The notes: generated by a model not told the origin, from the letters alone. DNA of 64,000 nt from Achromobacter sp. Marseille-Q4962 (GCF_943737005.1 NZ_CALSFU010000020.1:26553-90552), one strand, 5' to 3'. Counted from the stretch's first letter, positions 25,867 through 36,456 are shown. Translations and numbers: made by a program.

Positions 25867-27237
25867 TAGTTCATCCCCGCATACGCGGGGAACACCACGC
25901 TTACTACGGGCGGCGGCGCTCGATTCGCGGTTCATCCCCGCATACGCGGGGAACACTGAAGCTGTCCTATTTCATCCCGGGCTTGCGCCGGTTCATCCCC
26001 GCATACGCGGGGAACACCAAATCGTTGAAGTGGGCCTGTGTGTCAGCGGCGGTTCATCCCCGCATACGCGGGGAACACACCCACTCGTTGCGCAGGCGGA
26101 TCGTGGCTGGCGGTTCATCCCCGCATACGCGGGGAACACGACCCCTCGGTCCAGGTCTGGACGCATGTGGTCGGTTCATCCCCGCATACGCGGGGAACAC
26201 TGGAATTCGACGGCCAGGCCGCCGTCGGCCAGCGGTTCATCCCCGCATACGCGGGGAACACTGGTCAACGATCGTGTCGAACGACTGGACCTCCGGTTCA
26301 TCCCCGCATACGCGGGGAACACGCAGTCGAAGTCGGTTCCGAGTCCGCCACCGCCGGTTCATCCCCGCATACGCGGGGAACACGTGTACTCGTCGTGGTC
26401 GACATACCGATCCCGCGGTTCATCCCCGCATACGCGGGGAACACGAGACGCTGACGGACATCCAGCGCGCGGCGCGCGGTTCATCCCCGCATACGCGGGG
26501 AACACCTGTTCGCCAAAGACGACTGGAGGGCGGCACTCGGTTCATCCCCGCATACGCGGGGAACACATTGAAACCGGCATTCTGTCGTTCGAGGGTGCCG
26601 GTTCATCCCCGCATACGCGGGGAACACATCATCAGACTCCACGCAGGCGCCCGGCGCTACGGTTCATCCCCGCATACGCGGGGAACACTTCCCCCTTTCG
26701 CGCTGACGTAAAAAAGCCGCCGGTTCATCCCCGCATACGCGGGGAACACATGCCGCGGCGCAGCTTGGGCAGACCGATTCGCGGTTCATCCCCGCATACG
26801 CGGGGAACACCCTCCGTTAGGCTGTGGCGTGTCCAGATCGACCGGTTCATCCCCGCATACGCGGGGAACACGCCCGCCTTGTCCCCGATGATGAGCGCAT
26901 GGGCGGTTCATCCCCGCATACGCGGGGAACACGGGTTCTCGTACAGCAGTTCTTTCACCATCTTCGGTTCATCCCCGCATACGCGGGGAACACCCGAGCA
27001 AAGTCTTCTGCTCGGCAATTGCAGACGGTTCATCCCCGCATACGCGGGGAACACCGTTTCCTCAACGGTCGATTCCATGCCGCCGACGGTTCATCCCCGC
27101 ATACGCGGGGAACACGTTTCCTTGAGGGCCGCGGACAAATCCTCAGTCGGTTCATCCCCGCATACGCGGGGAACACGGACATGCTCCGGCCCTTCGTAGA
27201 TTGGCAGGCGGTTCATCCCCGCATACGCGGGGAACAC
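25867..27237 (-). CRISPR. Type I-E CRISPR array, 23 repeats and 22 spacers
   Basis: Twenty-three 29-bp repeats recur at an exact 61-base period, giving 22 spacers of 32 bases. On the plus strand each repeat begins CGGTTCATCC and ends GGGGAACAC; read on the minus strand it is the GTGTTCCCC...GGGGATGAACCG form typical of type I-E. The repeat at 25867-25895 has TA in place of CG at its outer end, the degenerate trailer end. So the leader should be at the high-coordinate side and transcription should run on the minus strand. At that side, however, the last repeat (27209-27237) abuts cas3 coding sequence with no leader. Translated repeats yield false proteins with a repeated FIPAYAGNT. Confidence 0.98.
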
Positions 27238-29051
27238 TCCTCGATGTCGAGCCGGTCGCCCATGGCGAATCTTCCGTGAAAGAGCGTCAATTGATCGGGG
27301 GGCAGGCTGGCCGCCAGCAGATCGCAGGCCCGCAGGGCGTCCTCCACGGTGTTCCGGATCCAGCACACGCAGCGGCCGGCGGCCGCCTCAGTCAACACGG
27401 CGGCAACGGCCTCGTCCTCGCGATGGCAAAAGTTCACTTGCACGCGCCGCACCAGCCGGGGCCGGGTCTGGCAGGCATGGACCGCAATGTCCTCGCCCAT
27501 GCGCGTGGCCAGCGGATAGCGCAGATCGGGCGCGACGTCGATCGGCGGCAGGCCCAGGCCGGCGCGGTAGTCCTGCAAAAGCTCTGCGCGGTAGAAAGAA
27601 GGCAAGGTCGCCGACAGCAAGATGGCGCTGCCGCCCTGCCGTGCATGGCTGGCCAGCAGGCGCTTGAGCAATGTGCGCACGTAGCTGTCGTAGGCGTGGA
27701 CCTCATCCACGACGAGCACTTTGCCTGCCAGGCCCAACAAGCGCAGAGACTGGTGCCGCACGGGCAGCACGCCCAGCAGGGCCTGGTCGATCGTGCCCAC
27801 CCCGACCTCGGCCAGCAATGCTTTCTTTCTGTTGTCCGCGAGCCAGGCGCTGCATGCGGCCGAGGCCGTGGCCTCTTCGGGCGTGTAATTGCGGTCTGCC
27901 GGCAGACCGTCGGACTGAAGAATGCTTTGCCTGAACCCCTCCATGAGATGGCGCGCGCCGTGCGCCAGCACCAGCGATGGCAAGGCATCGTCGGCGAACA
28001 GATGTCGATATACCGAGCCGACCCGCTGGTACATCTGATTGGCCGTCGCCATGCTCGGCAGGGCGAAGTACAGCCCGCACGCCAACCCTTTCTCCATGAG
28101 CCGTTGCACGAGCATGAGCGCGGCCTCGGTCTTTCCCGCGCCGGTGACGTCTTCCAGGAGAAACAGTTGCGGCCCGGCTTCCAGCGCCACGCTGGCCGCA
28201 TAGTGCTGCAGCGGCGTAGGTTCGCGCAGATAATCGAAAAGCCCCGTCGGTCCGGACCAGGGACGCGCCGTTTGCGCTTGCAGGCCAGCCTGGCGGATGG
28301 CGGTTTGCGCGCGCGGCAAGGCGGTGTTTCGCCAATAGGTCGACAGATCCTGCGGTTCCTGGCGATAGGCAAAGACGGACTGATTGGACCCCAGCCAATC
28401 GGCAAGCACCGCCAGGCCGGCCAAACGCCATGCGTGCTGCCGCAGCATTTCCAGTTGCTCCCGGCCGGGCTTCGGAATATCGGGCGGCGCCCAGCCCGCC
28501 GCCAGCGCCTGGGTGTAGGCCGCGGCCGCTTTTCTGTCCTCGTCGAGGAAGTGGTCCTCGACGTACAGGCCGGACAGCCCATCGCGGCTGGCTTCATGAG
28601 GCGGTTTGCCGTGGTGCCCCACCGCCGTTTTCATCCAGGCCGCCCAGAAATCTCCTTCGGCATTCGGCAGAACGTCGGCAAGCGTCTCGGGGGCAAGATC
28701 GTCCCGCCACAAGATCCAGCCCAAGGTATCGTGCCGATACTGGTAGGGCATGCCGGCATCGTTCTGCACGAGATCCGCCGACAGGCCCGGCGCCCGGCCC
28801 TGGAAGCCTCGGGCAAACTTGCCCACGTCGTGCAGCGCCAGAAAGAACACCGCCAAGGCATTCACCACGGGCAGCGGCCACCCAAGCGCTTGTGCAAGCC
28901 GCGTCAGGGAAAACTGCGGCAGCTGGAGCAACTGCCATCCGCATGCGGCCACATCCAGGCCGTGAAAGGCCAGGAGATGATAGCGATCCAGACCCGCCTG
29001 GACAGGCGACGCCTTTCCCCAATAGGCAAAATACGAAGCGCTGACTGTCAT
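27213..29051 (-). pseudogene. cas3: Truncated type I-E cas3 fused to a CRISPR repeat
   Basis: From ATG 29051 the protein begins MTVSASYFAYWGKAS and has the HD nuclease residues (His30 in FHGLDVAA; His74-Asp75 in LALHDVGKF), Walker A TGAGKTEAA (about 303), DEVH box (about 447) and SAT motif LLSATLP (about 478). Cas3 sequence stops at codon 604 (27238) in the second RecA-like domain, after FHGRFAMGDRLDIEE; the last eight codons and the stop come from a CRISPR repeat. Full-length I-E Cas3 is near 880-900 residues, so helicase motifs V-VI and the C-terminal domain are gone. In-frame upstream ATGs at 29075 and 29096 are alternatives. No other cas gene is present. Confidence 0.93.
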
Positions 29052-29113
29052 CGATTCATGCGTTTTGTGGAACATGACGAGCACGCGCAGCGGCATTGCC
29101 GGTTTGCGCTACC

Positions 29114-29139
29114 TTTGAATTATGGCTTTTTAATTCAAA
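29114..29139. promoter_or_regulatory. Dyad upstream of cas3
   Basis: TTTGAATTA and its exact reverse complement TAATTCAAA are separated by 8 bases in an AT-rich patch, 18-63 bases upstream of the candidate cas3 starts. The low G+C and symmetry suggest an operator or nucleoid-protein site controlling cas3. H-NS-like silencing of cas3 promoters is known in enterobacteria; here it is inference. Confidence 0.5.
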
Positions 29140-29584
29140 AAGTAAAATTTCCCACAATCCGCCCGGCGCCGCTTCCGGACCTTGAAGCACTTACCTTCGG
29201 CCTCTTGCGTTGCGCTTGAATGGTTTCTGCACGCCAGCGCCGGCATTGCCGCCCCGGCGACACTGCGCCGCATGAACACCAGTGAGCGCAATGAACACTT
29301 GCGTACGAACGTTGCCGTGCCGTCGAATGGGGGTCGGTCCGTGCCGACCTTTGTTGCCGCGCGCGACCGACGCCGAGCCGATTGATCTCATGAACAGAGC
29401 GGCGCCATGGGTGCGCGTGCACCGATGCACCTCGTCCGGGACGCCCGGGTGCTGCCGGGCGCACCGCAACAGAGGCAGAGGCACGCGACCGCCCGCCTCT
29501 GCCGTCGGGCCTGCCGGCGCATCAATGGTAAGGTGTCGTCCTGGCCGCCGGCCCGCCGCGCGGCGCGCATCCGGCGGCGGGCCG

Positions 29585-29692
29585 GCGGCCGATGCGCGGA
29601 ACCCAAACGGGCCGGGCAACAGCGCGGCGCGGCTTTCATAAAATAGCGCTCCAGAAGGCCGCGCCGAGCCGGCGCAACGAACGGGCGGCCGC
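29585..29692 (+). repeat. Dispersed repeat, copy B (right flank of CRISPR locus)
   Basis: Direct-orientation relative of copy A (25713-25822), sharing the same ordered blocks GGCTTTCATAA, GCGCTCCAGA, CGCGCCGA, CCGGCGC and GAACGGGCGGCCGC. It ends 42 bases before the mutS start. It looks like a genus-specific intergenic repeat family rather than a transposon end; no terminal inverted repeats or transposase are seen. Confidence 0.8.
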
Positions 29693-29734
29693 GGACTTGC
29701 CGCCGCCCCACACAACAGAATTCCCCACCTATCC

Positions 29735-32407
29735 ATGCAAGCAGGACAAGCAAAAACCCAGAAATCGCGGGCCGCCGGCGACGAGTCGCTCAACGGCCAC
29801 ACTCCGATGATGCAGCAATATCTCCGCCTCAAAGCGGAGGCCGGCCCGTTGCTGCTGTTCTATCGCATGGGCGATTTTTATGAAATGTTCTACGAGGACG
29901 CGGAGCGCGGCGCGCGTCTGCTGAACCTCACGCTGACCAAGCGCGGCGCGTCCAACGGTTCGCCAATCCCGATGGCAGGCATTCCGGTGCATGCCATGGA
30001 GCAGTACCTGGCGCGGCTGGTGGCGCTGGGCGAGTCGGTGGCGATCTGCGAGCAGATCGGCGATCCGGGCGCGTCCAAGGGGCCGGTGGAGCGGCGCATC
30101 GTGCGCATCGTGACGCCGGGCACGCTGACCGACGACGCGCTGCTGCCTGCCAAGGCCGACCGGGCGCTGGCGGCGGTGTTCGTCACCGGCAACGCGCGCG
30201 CGCCGCGCGCCGGACTGGCGTGGCTGAACCTGGCCAGCGGCGATTTCCGCGTCACGGAATGCGCGCCGGCGCAGCTCGAATCCGAGCTGCACCGCATCGC
30301 GCCGGCCGAGATTGTGTGCGCCGAGAGCGCCGACTTCCCGTTCGCCTTCGAGGGCGCGCGGGCGCGGGTGCCCGATTGGCATTTCGAGGCCGACAGCGCG
30401 CGCGCGCACCTGCTGTCGCACTTCAAGACCGACACGCTGGCGGGTTTCGACGTCGAAGACATGCCGGCCGGCATCTGCGCGGCCGGGGCGCTGCTGCGCT
30501 ACGCCGCGCGCACGCAGTCGCAGGCGCTGGCGCACGTGCAGAGCCTGTCGGCCGAGCGGCCCGGCCAGTACGTGCTGCTCGACCCGGTCACGCGGCGCAA
30601 CCTGGAGCTGACGCAGACCCTGGCCGGCGAAGACTCGCCCACCCTGTTCTCGCTGCTGGACGGCTGCCGCACGCCCATGGGCAGCCGCCTGCTGCGGCGC
30701 TGGCTGCACCATCCGCTGCGCGAGAACGCACCGGCCCTGGCGCGCCAACGGGCGATTTCCACCCTGCTCACGGGCCGCCTCGACCTGGAAGAAACCTTTG
30801 CCGCGCAGGGCCTGCTGGAATCGCTGCGCAACGCGCTGAATGCCTTTCCCGACATCGAGCGCATCGCGGCCCGCCTGGCGCTGCGCTCGGTCCGGCCGCG
30901 CGAGCTGGCCAGCCTGCGCGATGCGCTGCAGGATTTGCCAACGCTGCACGACCTGGTCTCGCCGCTGGCGGGCGACTCGCGCCTGGCCGAACTGGCGCAG
31001 CACCTGTCGGTGGACCCGGCGCTTGCCGCGCTGCTGGCGAGGGCGATCGCGCCGGAGCCGGCCGTGGCCGTCCGCGACGGCGGCGTGCTCGCAACCGGTT
31101 TCGACGCCGAACTGGACGAGCTGCGCGCGCTGGCCGCCGACGGCGGCGACTTCCTGCTGCAGCTCGAGGCGCGCGAGCGCGAACGGACCGGCATCTCCAA
31201 CCTGCGGGTGGAGTTCAACCGCGTGCACGGCTTCTATATCGAAGTCACCAAGGGCCAGACCGCCAAGGTGCCCGACGACTATCGCCGGCGCCAGACGCTG
31301 AAGAACGCGGAGCGCTACATCACGCCCGAGCTCAAGAGCTGGGAAGACAAGGTGCTGTCGGCGCAAGACCGCTCGCTGGCGCGCGAGAAGTGGCTGTTCG
31401 AGCAGTTGCTGGACGTGCTGGCCGAGCACGTGCGCCCCCTGTCGGACTGCGCCGCGGCGCTGGCCGAGCTGGACGTGCTGGCCGCGCTGGCCGACCATGC
31501 CCGCCGCCACGACTGGGTGGCCCCGGAGCTGTCGGAACAGGCCGACATCGACATCGAGGCGGGCCGCCACCCGGTGGTCGAACGCGCCATCGAGCGTTTC
31601 ACGCCCAACGGCTGCCGGCTCGACCCGGCGCGCCGCATGCTGCTCATCACCGGCCCGAACATGGGCGGTAAGTCCACCTACATGCGGCAGGTGGCGCTGA
31701 TCGCGCTGCTGGCGCGGGTGGGCAGCTTCGTGCCCGCCGCGCGGGCGCGCATCGGCAAGATCGACCGGATCTTCACCCGCATCGGCGCGGCCGACGACCT
31801 CGCGGGCGGACGCTCGACCTTCATGATGGAAATGACCGAGGCGGCCGCCATTCTCTCGTCCAGCACGCCCAGCAGCCTGGTGCTGATGGACGAGATCGGC
31901 CGCGGCACCTCCACCTACGACGGCCTGGCGCTGGCCTGGGCGATCGCCTGCCGGCTGCTCGCCCACAACCGCGCGCTGACGCTGTTTGCCACGCACTACT
32001 TCGAGATGACGCGCCTGCCCGCCGAACAGCCGGCGGCGGCCAACGTGCACCTGGCGGCGGCCGAATCGGCCGGCGGCATCGTGTTCCTGCACGAAGTGCG
32101 CGAAGGCCCCGCCAGCCGCAGCTACGGAATCCAGGTGGCGCAGCGGGCCGGCGTGCCGGCCGCGGTGATCCGCCAGGCCACGCGCGAGCTGGAGCGCCTG
32201 GAAGCCCAGGGCGCGCCCACGCCGCAGCTCGGCCTGTTCGCCGCCGCCGCGGAGGCCGACGCCAGGGCCGATGCGCATGCCGAGCAGTCCAGCGCCCTGG
32301 CCGCGCTGGACGAGCTGCGCGAAGCGCTCGCCGCCATCGATCCCGACAGCCTCACTCCCCGCGAAGCGCTCGACGCGCTGTACCGCCTCAAGGCCCATCT
32401 CCAATGA
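29735..32407 (+). CDS. mutS: DNA mismatch repair protein MutS
   Basis: An 890-residue MutS. The mismatch-reading motif GDFYEMF is at residues 46-52, the Walker [10 protein letters not shown] at about 640, followed by [16 protein letters not shown] and the ATHYFEM block. The C-terminus has the usual acidic tail and dimer/tetramer helix ([18 protein letters not shown]). The start is taken at ATG 29735, giving a 24-residue lead before HTPMMQQYL; no clear ribosome site is seen. The stop overlaps the start of the hydroxylase gene by 4 bases. Confidence 0.97.
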   Translation: MQAGQAKTQKSRAAGDESLNGHTPMMQQYLRLKAEAGPLLLFYRMGDFYEMFYEDAERGARLLNLTLTKRGASNGSPIPMAGIPVHAMEQYLARLVALGESVAICEQIGDPGASKGPVERRIVRIVTPGTLTDDALLPAKADRALAAVFVTGNARAPRAGLAWLNLASGDFRVTECAPAQLESELHRIAPAEIVCAESADFPFAFEGARARVPDWHFEADSARAHLLSHFKTDTLAGFDVEDMPAGICAAGALLRYAARTQSQALAHVQSLSAERPGQYVLLDPVTRRNLELTQTLAGEDSPTLFSLLDGCRTPMGSRLLRRWLHHPLRENAPALARQRAISTLLTGRLDLEETFAAQGLLESLRNALNAFPDIERIAARLALRSVRPRELASLRDALQDLPTLHDLVSPLAGDSRLAELAQHLSVDPALAALLARAIAPEPAVAVRDGGVLATGFDAELDELRALAADGGDFLLQLEARERERTGISNLRVEFNRVHGFYIEVTKGQTAKVPDDYRRRQTLKNAERYITPELKSWEDKVLSAQDRSLAREKWLFEQLLDVLAEHVRPLSDCAAALAELDVLAALADHARRHDWVAPELSEQADIDIEAGRHPVVERAIERFTPNGCRLDPARRMLLITGPNMGGKSTYMRQVALIALLARVGSFVPAARARIGKIDRIFTRIGAADDLAGGRSTFMMEMTEAAAILSSSTPSSLVLMDEIGRGTSTYDGLALAWAIACRLLAHNRALTLFATHYFEMTRLPAEQPAAANVHLAAAESAGGIVFLHEVREGPASRSYGIQVAQRAGVPAAVIRQATRELERLEAQGAPTPQLGLFAAAAEADARADAHAEQSSALAALDELREALAAIDPDSLTPREALDALYRLKAHLQ

Positions 32408-33597
32408 ACCTCGACCACCCCCTGCCGCTGCTGGGCGGGCTCAGCCCCGACGATTTCATGCGCCGCCACTGGCAGCGCAAGCCGCTGCTGATCCGCCAGG
32501 CCATACCCGGTTTCCGGCCGCCGCTCACGCTGGCCGCCGTCAAGAAGCTGGCGCGCCGCGACGACGTGGAATCGCGCCTGATCTGGCGCGAGAACGGCGA
32601 ATGGCGGATGGAGCACGGCCCCTTTGCCCGCCTGCCGCGCGACAACGAGGGCGACTGGACGCTGCTGGTGCAGGGTGTGGACCTGCACAGCGACGCCGCG
32701 GCCGAGCTGATGCAGCAGTTCCGCTTCATTCCCGACGCGCGGCTGGACGACGTGATGATCAGCATCGCCAGCCACGGCGGCGGCGTGGGGCCGCACTTCG
32801 ACAGCTACGACGTGTTCCTGCTGCAGGCAGCCGGCGAGCGCGAGTGGCGCTACGGCCGGCAGAAAGACCTCGGCCTGCAGCCCGGCCTGCCGCTGAAGAT
32901 CCTCAGCCGCTTCGAGCCGGAGCACACCGCCGTGCTCGCCCCGGGCGACATGCTGTACCTGCCGCCGCAGGCCGCGCACGACGGCGTGGCGGTGGGCGAC
33001 GGCTGCATGACCATCTCCATCGGTTTTCGCGCGCCCTCGCAGGCGGACCTGGCCCGCGGGCTGCTCGAGGCCGCGGCCGACCAGGTCATGGCGCGGGTGG
33101 GCCTGCTGGGCGGCCCCTACGGCGATCCCCCGCTGCCCGGCCCGCGCCTGTCCGGGCTGTACCGGGATCCCGGGCAGCCGGCGGTGGACCACCCGGCGCA
33201 AGTGCCCGACGGGCTGATCGAGGCCACGCTGGCAACGGCGGACAAGCTGCGCTTCGACGAAGCCCTGGCCGCGCGCTTCCTGGGATGCTGGCTGACCGAG
33301 CCCGGCAACGCGGCGGTCTTCGACCCGCCTTCGGACCAGCCGCCCGATATCGAGGCGCAGTGGCCCGCGCAGGGACGCCTGCAGCTCGACCGCCGCAGCC
33401 GCATGCTCTACCGCGGCAAGCAGCTTTTCATCAACGGAGAAACCGCCGGGGCCGCCGCCGAACCGGCCCTGCGCAAGCTTGCCGACGCGCGCGCGCTGGA
33501 CTGCGCCGACCCGCTGTGCGCGCGCCTGTCCGACAGCGCGCGCACGCAGCTTGCCGACTGGCTGGACGCGGGCTGGCTGCATTACCGGCCCGAGTAG
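32404..33597 (+). CDS. JmjC/cupin ribosomal oxygenase (50S L16 arginine hydroxylase)
   Basis: A 397-residue 2-oxoglutarate/Fe(II) oxygenase of the YcfD/RoxA type. The iron ligands are visible in [16 protein letters not shown] (His and Asp, about residues 131-133) and [11 protein letters not shown] (His about 191). The N-terminus [20 protein letters not shown] is the family hallmark; E. coli YcfD hydroxylates Arg81 of ribosomal protein L16. The C-terminal third has the winged-helix extension. It starts within the mutS stop (ATGA), so the two are coupled. Confidence 0.9.
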   Translation: MNLDHPLPLLGGLSPDDFMRRHWQRKPLLIRQAIPGFRPPLTLAAVKKLARRDDVESRLIWRENGEWRMEHGPFARLPRDNEGDWTLLVQGVDLHSDAAAELMQQFRFIPDARLDDVMISIASHGGGVGPHFDSYDVFLLQAAGEREWRYGRQKDLGLQPGLPLKILSRFEPEHTAVLAPGDMLYLPPQAAHDGVAVGDGCMTISIGFRAPSQADLARGLLEAAADQVMARVGLLGGPYGDPPLPGPRLSGLYRDPGQPAVDHPAQVPDGLIEATLATADKLRFDEALAARFLGCWLTEPGNAAVFDPPSDQPPDIEAQWPAQGRLQLDRRSRMLYRGKQLFINGETAGAAAEPALRKLADARALDCADPLCARLSDSARTQLADWLDAGWLHYRPE

Positions 33598-33829
33598 TAT
33601 CCGGACACGCGCGCGTATCCTATTCGCACAGAAGGCAATCAGGTCTATGCGCGCGGTCACATGAAGAAATACTTAACACGTAGCTGAAAGGATTGTTGCC
33701 GCTCTGATGCGACCTTTTTAACTTTCACACTGGCATCCCCGCCGGCTTCCTGTAGCCTGACTACTGGTTTCCCCTTAGTTGGTTTCCCCCTGGGGGTTTC
33801 ACGAGTCGTCATCTAGAGGAGTCCCAAAA

Positions 33830-34030
33830 ATGATGAGCAAAACCTTGGTCATTGCGTCGGTGCTGGCCGTTGCGCTGAGCGCCTGCAACAAGAAGGAAGA
33901 CACGGCGGCCCCCGCCGGCAGCACTCCCGCCCCGGCGACCACCGCCCCCGCGCCGTCCTCGCCGGCCCCCGCTCCCGCTCCGGGCGGCGGTTCGACCACC
34001 CCTGGCGGCGCGACCACGCCTTCGTCCTGA
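33830..34030 (+). CDS. Small Pro/Ala-rich lipoprotein
   Basis: A 66-residue protein from ATG 33830 (a second ATG follows immediately), behind AGAGGAG. A lipoprotein signal ends with LSAC, Cys19 being the predicted lipidated residue; the mature part is KKED followed by a Pro/Ala/Thr/Gly low-complexity tail, likely extended and unstructured. Function unknown. The upstream 230 bases include a duplicated GGTTTCCCC (33767 and 33780) and an AT-rich segment that may hold the promoter. It ends just before a strong terminator. Confidence 0.8.
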   Translation: MMSKTLVIASVLAVALSACNKKEDTAAPAGSTPAPATTAPAPSSPAPAPAPGGGSTTPGGATTPSS

Positions 34031-34086
34031 TCGGACCCCGGTTTTCACGTTTGGCGCCACGCGAACCCCCGCGTGCAAACGTGACG

Positions 34087-34123
34087 AAAATGGCCCTGGC
34101 ACATCCGCCAGGGCCATTTTTTT
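34087..34123. terminator. Bidirectional Rho-independent terminator
   Basis: AAAATGGCCCTGGC and GCCAGGGCCATTTT form a 14-bp stem around the loop ACATCC, followed by more T residues. The A-rich left arm makes it work in both directions, between the lipoprotein gene and bamC. Confidence 0.9.
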
Positions 34124-34245
34124 CGCCGGTGGACCGTCCCAGCCCCAAGACAACTCGCCCCCTCGGGGCGCGGCGTGAGGGGCTTTTCTGCCCGAACACG
34201 GCCGCGCCCGGCTGAAACGCCTCCGCTTGCCTGCCGTCCGCCCAC

Positions 34246-34272
34246 GAAAAAGCCGCCCGGCAAGGGCGGCTT
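34246..34272 (-). terminator. Terminator of the dapA-bamC operon
   Basis: AAGCCGCCC pairs with GGGCGGCTT around a five-base loop; on the minus strand the stem is followed by a TTTTT run. It sits 51 bases after the bamC stop. Confidence 0.85.
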
Positions 34273-34322
34273 GGCAGCGGCGCTTCGATGCGCGGCCGGC
34301 CCCGCACGGGGCCGGCCTTCGA

Positions 34323-35447
34323 TCACATCTTGTCTTTCAGCACGCTGAGCAGGCGCTGGGCGGTGGCGCTGCCGTCGCGGCCGCCATTGGCGTCGAGCAC
34401 CGTCACCTCGGTCTGGTCGCCCCGTGCGACCAGGTGGATGCGGTACTGCGCGGCCTGGGCTTTCTTGTCGCCGGAGAAGAGACGGCTGAAAAAGCCCGGC
34501 TCTTCCATCTTCTGGCCCGTATCGGTATCGACGTAGCGGACGAAGTAGTCGCCGGCGGAACGGTCGCGGTCGTCCACGGCGAAGCCGCCGCTGTCGAGCG
34601 CCACGCCGACACGGCGCCAGGCGCGGTCGTAGGTTTCGTTCACGACCAGCATGGCGCCCTGCGCGCGCACGTCTTCCTGGACGGCGGGCTTCTGCGGCGC
34701 GGCCTCGGCCTGCTGCACCAGCTTGCGGGCGCTGTCCACGTCCTTGCCCAGATAGACCATCATGCGGGCGAGCATGGCGGCGTTCAGGCCGGGGTCTTCC
34801 TTGCCGTTCTGCCACTGCACCTGCATGCCGTCGGCGCCGACGCGCTTCTCGAGCATCTGGCGGTGGCTGACGTAGATTTCAGTGTGACCGTTGACGCGTT
34901 CGATGCGGGTACGGAATTTCTCGCGCTCGCCGCTGTCCCAGGCCGTTTCCAGCACGGCGCCCAGGGCCTGGCGCAGCCAGCTTTCGGGGATCTTGGCGCG
35001 GTTTTCCGCCCAGTCGGTCTCGATGAGGCCGGCGGTCGGGTTGTTGGTCTGGATGGTGAAACCGCTTTCGGTCCAGAAGTCCACGATGCGCGGGAACACG
35101 TCCTCGGGCGCGCGGTCCACGACCAGCCAGCGCAGGTCGCCGTCGCGCTCGACATGCATGTCGGTGCGCGAGGGCAGCACGTTGGTGTTCTTGGGCTCGC
35201 TGGCGACCTGCTGGCCCTGCTGCTGGAACTGCGAATAGGTGGTGGAGCCGGACGCCGGCGCGCGGTAGCGCGGATCGTTGGCGGCCTGGGTCAGGTCGGG
35301 AGGAATGCTCAGCGGTTCTCCGCGTTGATTGACGGCGCTCTTGTAATCGATGGATTCCTCATTGCCCAGCAGCTGGTTGACCTCGCTGCAGCCGGCCAAC
35401 AGCGTCAGGGCCATCAATGCCGACAGGCCGGCATGACGTTTCTTCAT
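34323..35447 (-). CDS. bamC: Outer membrane protein assembly factor BamC
   Basis: A 374-residue lipoprotein from ATG 35447, chosen for GAGGA six bases upstream. The lipobox LTLLAGC places the lipidated Cys at residue 20. The next 80 residues are the flexible segment that binds BamD, then two helix-grip domains (LRWLVVDRAPEDVFPRIVDF and AMLVVNETYDRAWRRVGVAL). BamC is part of the BAM complex that folds outer membrane barrels, which would include the autotransporter at 52955. It follows dapA, a conserved arrangement in proteobacteria. Confidence 0.95.
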   Translation of the reverse strand: MKKRHAGLSALMALTLLAGCSEVNQLLGNEESIDYKSAVNQRGEPLSIPPDLTQAANDPRYRAPASGSTTYSQFQQQGQQVASEPKNTNVLPSRTDMHVERDGDLRWLVVDRAPEDVFPRIVDFWTESGFTIQTNNPTAGLIETDWAENRAKIPESWLRQALGAVLETAWDSGEREKFRTRIERVNGHTEIYVSHRQMLEKRVGADGMQVQWQNGKEDPGLNAAMLARMMVYLGKDVDSARKLVQQAEAAPQKPAVQEDVRAQGAMLVVNETYDRAWRRVGVALDSGGFAVDDRDRSAGDYFVRYVDTDTGQKMEEPGFFSRLFSGDKKAQAAQYRIHLVARGDQTEVTVLDANGGRDGSATAQRLLSVLKDKM

Positions 35448-35464
35448 ACGTATCCTCATGGTGT

Positions 35465-36370
35465 TTAGAGCAGACCGACTTCCTGGAGCGCGCCTCGCAC
35501 GGTGTCGTGGTGCTGCGCCCCCAGTTCGACCAGCGGGAGCCGGTAACCCAGCGCGCTGCGGCCCATCTGGGCCAGCGCCCACTTGACGGGGATGGGATTG
35601 GCCTCGACGAACAAGGCTTTGTTGAGACGCGCGAGACGGCGATTAAGTTCACGCACCTTGGGCACGTCGCCCGCCAGGGCCGCGGCGCACAGGTCGCGCA
35701 TGAGGCGCGGCGCCACGTTGGCGGTGACCGAGATGTTGCCGCGCGCGCCCAGCAGGATCAGGGCGGCCGCCGTGGGGTCGTCGCCGCTGAACACCTGGAA
35801 CGAGGCGGGCGCCTCGCGCAGCAGCAGGCCGCCGCGGGCGATGTCGCCCGTGGCGTCCTTGATGCCGATGATGCCCGGCACCTGCGCCAGCCGCAGCACG
35901 GTTTCGTTGCTCATGTCGGCCACGGTGCGGCCGGGCACGTTGTACAGGATGGTGGGCAGGTCGACGGCCTCGGCGATGGCGCGGAAATGCCGGTACAGGC
36001 CTTCCTGGGAAGGCTTGTTGTAGTACGGCACCACCGACAGGCCGGCCTGCGCGCCCACCGACTTGGCGTGGTTGGCGAGGTGGATGGCTTCGTCGGTGGA
36101 GTTGGCCCCCACGCCGGCGATCACGGGGATGCGGCCGGCGGCATGCTCCACGGCCACGCGGATCAGCTCGGCGTGCTCTTCCATGGACACCGTGGGCGAC
36201 TCCCCGGTGGTGCCCACCACCACGAGCGCATCGGTGCCTTCCTGGACGTGCCAGTCGATGAGCGACCGGTAGGCGGCGTAATCGAGGCTGCCATCGGGTT
36301 GCATGGGCGTGACGAGGGCCACCATGCTGCCCTGGAAATTAACGCCTGCGGCGGGTGCAGGGGATGCCAT
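35465..36370 (-). CDS. dapA: 4-hydroxy-tetrahydrodipicolinate synthase
   Basis: A 301-residue TIM barrel. GTTGESPT, the Tyr of [22 protein letters not shown] and the Schiff-base Lys (IGIKDATGD, Lys171) are all present. It condenses pyruvate with aspartate semialdehyde in lysine/diaminopimelate synthesis. The ATG at 36370 is preferred over an in-frame ATG at 36385. It is 17 bases upstream of bamC. Confidence 0.97.
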   Translation of the reverse strand: MASPAPAAGVNFQGSMVALVTPMQPDGSLDYAAYRSLIDWHVQEGTDALVVVGTTGESPTVSMEEHAELIRVAVEHAAGRIPVIAGVGANSTDEAIHLANHAKSVGAQAGLSVVPYYNKPSQEGLYRHFRAIAEAVDLPTILYNVPGRTVADMSNETVLRLAQVPGIIGIKDATGDIARGGLLLREAPASFQVFSGDDPTAAALILLGARGNISVTANVAPRLMRDLCAAALAGDVPKVRELNRRLARLNKALFVEANPIPVKWALAQMGRSALGYRLPLVELGAQHHDTVRGALQEVGLL

Positions 36371-36456
36371 AAGGTAGGGCTCCAACGCCCCTCGGCGGGA
36401 TTGCCACGGGGCCAGAATCTGTCAAACGGATGAGTTTAACGGAAAACGGCCCGCCT

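Larger units (their letters stand above)
29052..29734. other. Intergenic region between cas3 and mutS
   Basis: No gene is supported in these 683 bases. It holds the AT-rich cas3 promoter region with a dyad (29114-29139) and copy B of the dispersed repeat (29585-29692). The short reading frames seen have no ribosome site or recognisable product. Confidence 0.7.

Noticed and set aside
25674..27279. Long plus-strand reading frames with repeated RFIPAYAGNT / GSSPHTRGT segments
   Set aside because: They are translations of the CRISPR repeats; the 61-base period shifts the frame at each unit and leaves no stops. Not proteins.
25867..29051. A functional CRISPR-Cas immune locus
   Set aside because: Cascade, cas1 and cas2 genes and the leader are absent, and Cas3 lacks helicase motifs V-VI.
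29585..29692. Transposon ends flanking the CRISPR locus
   Set aside because: The flanking repeats are direct and diverged, without terminal inverted repeats, target-site duplications or a transposase.
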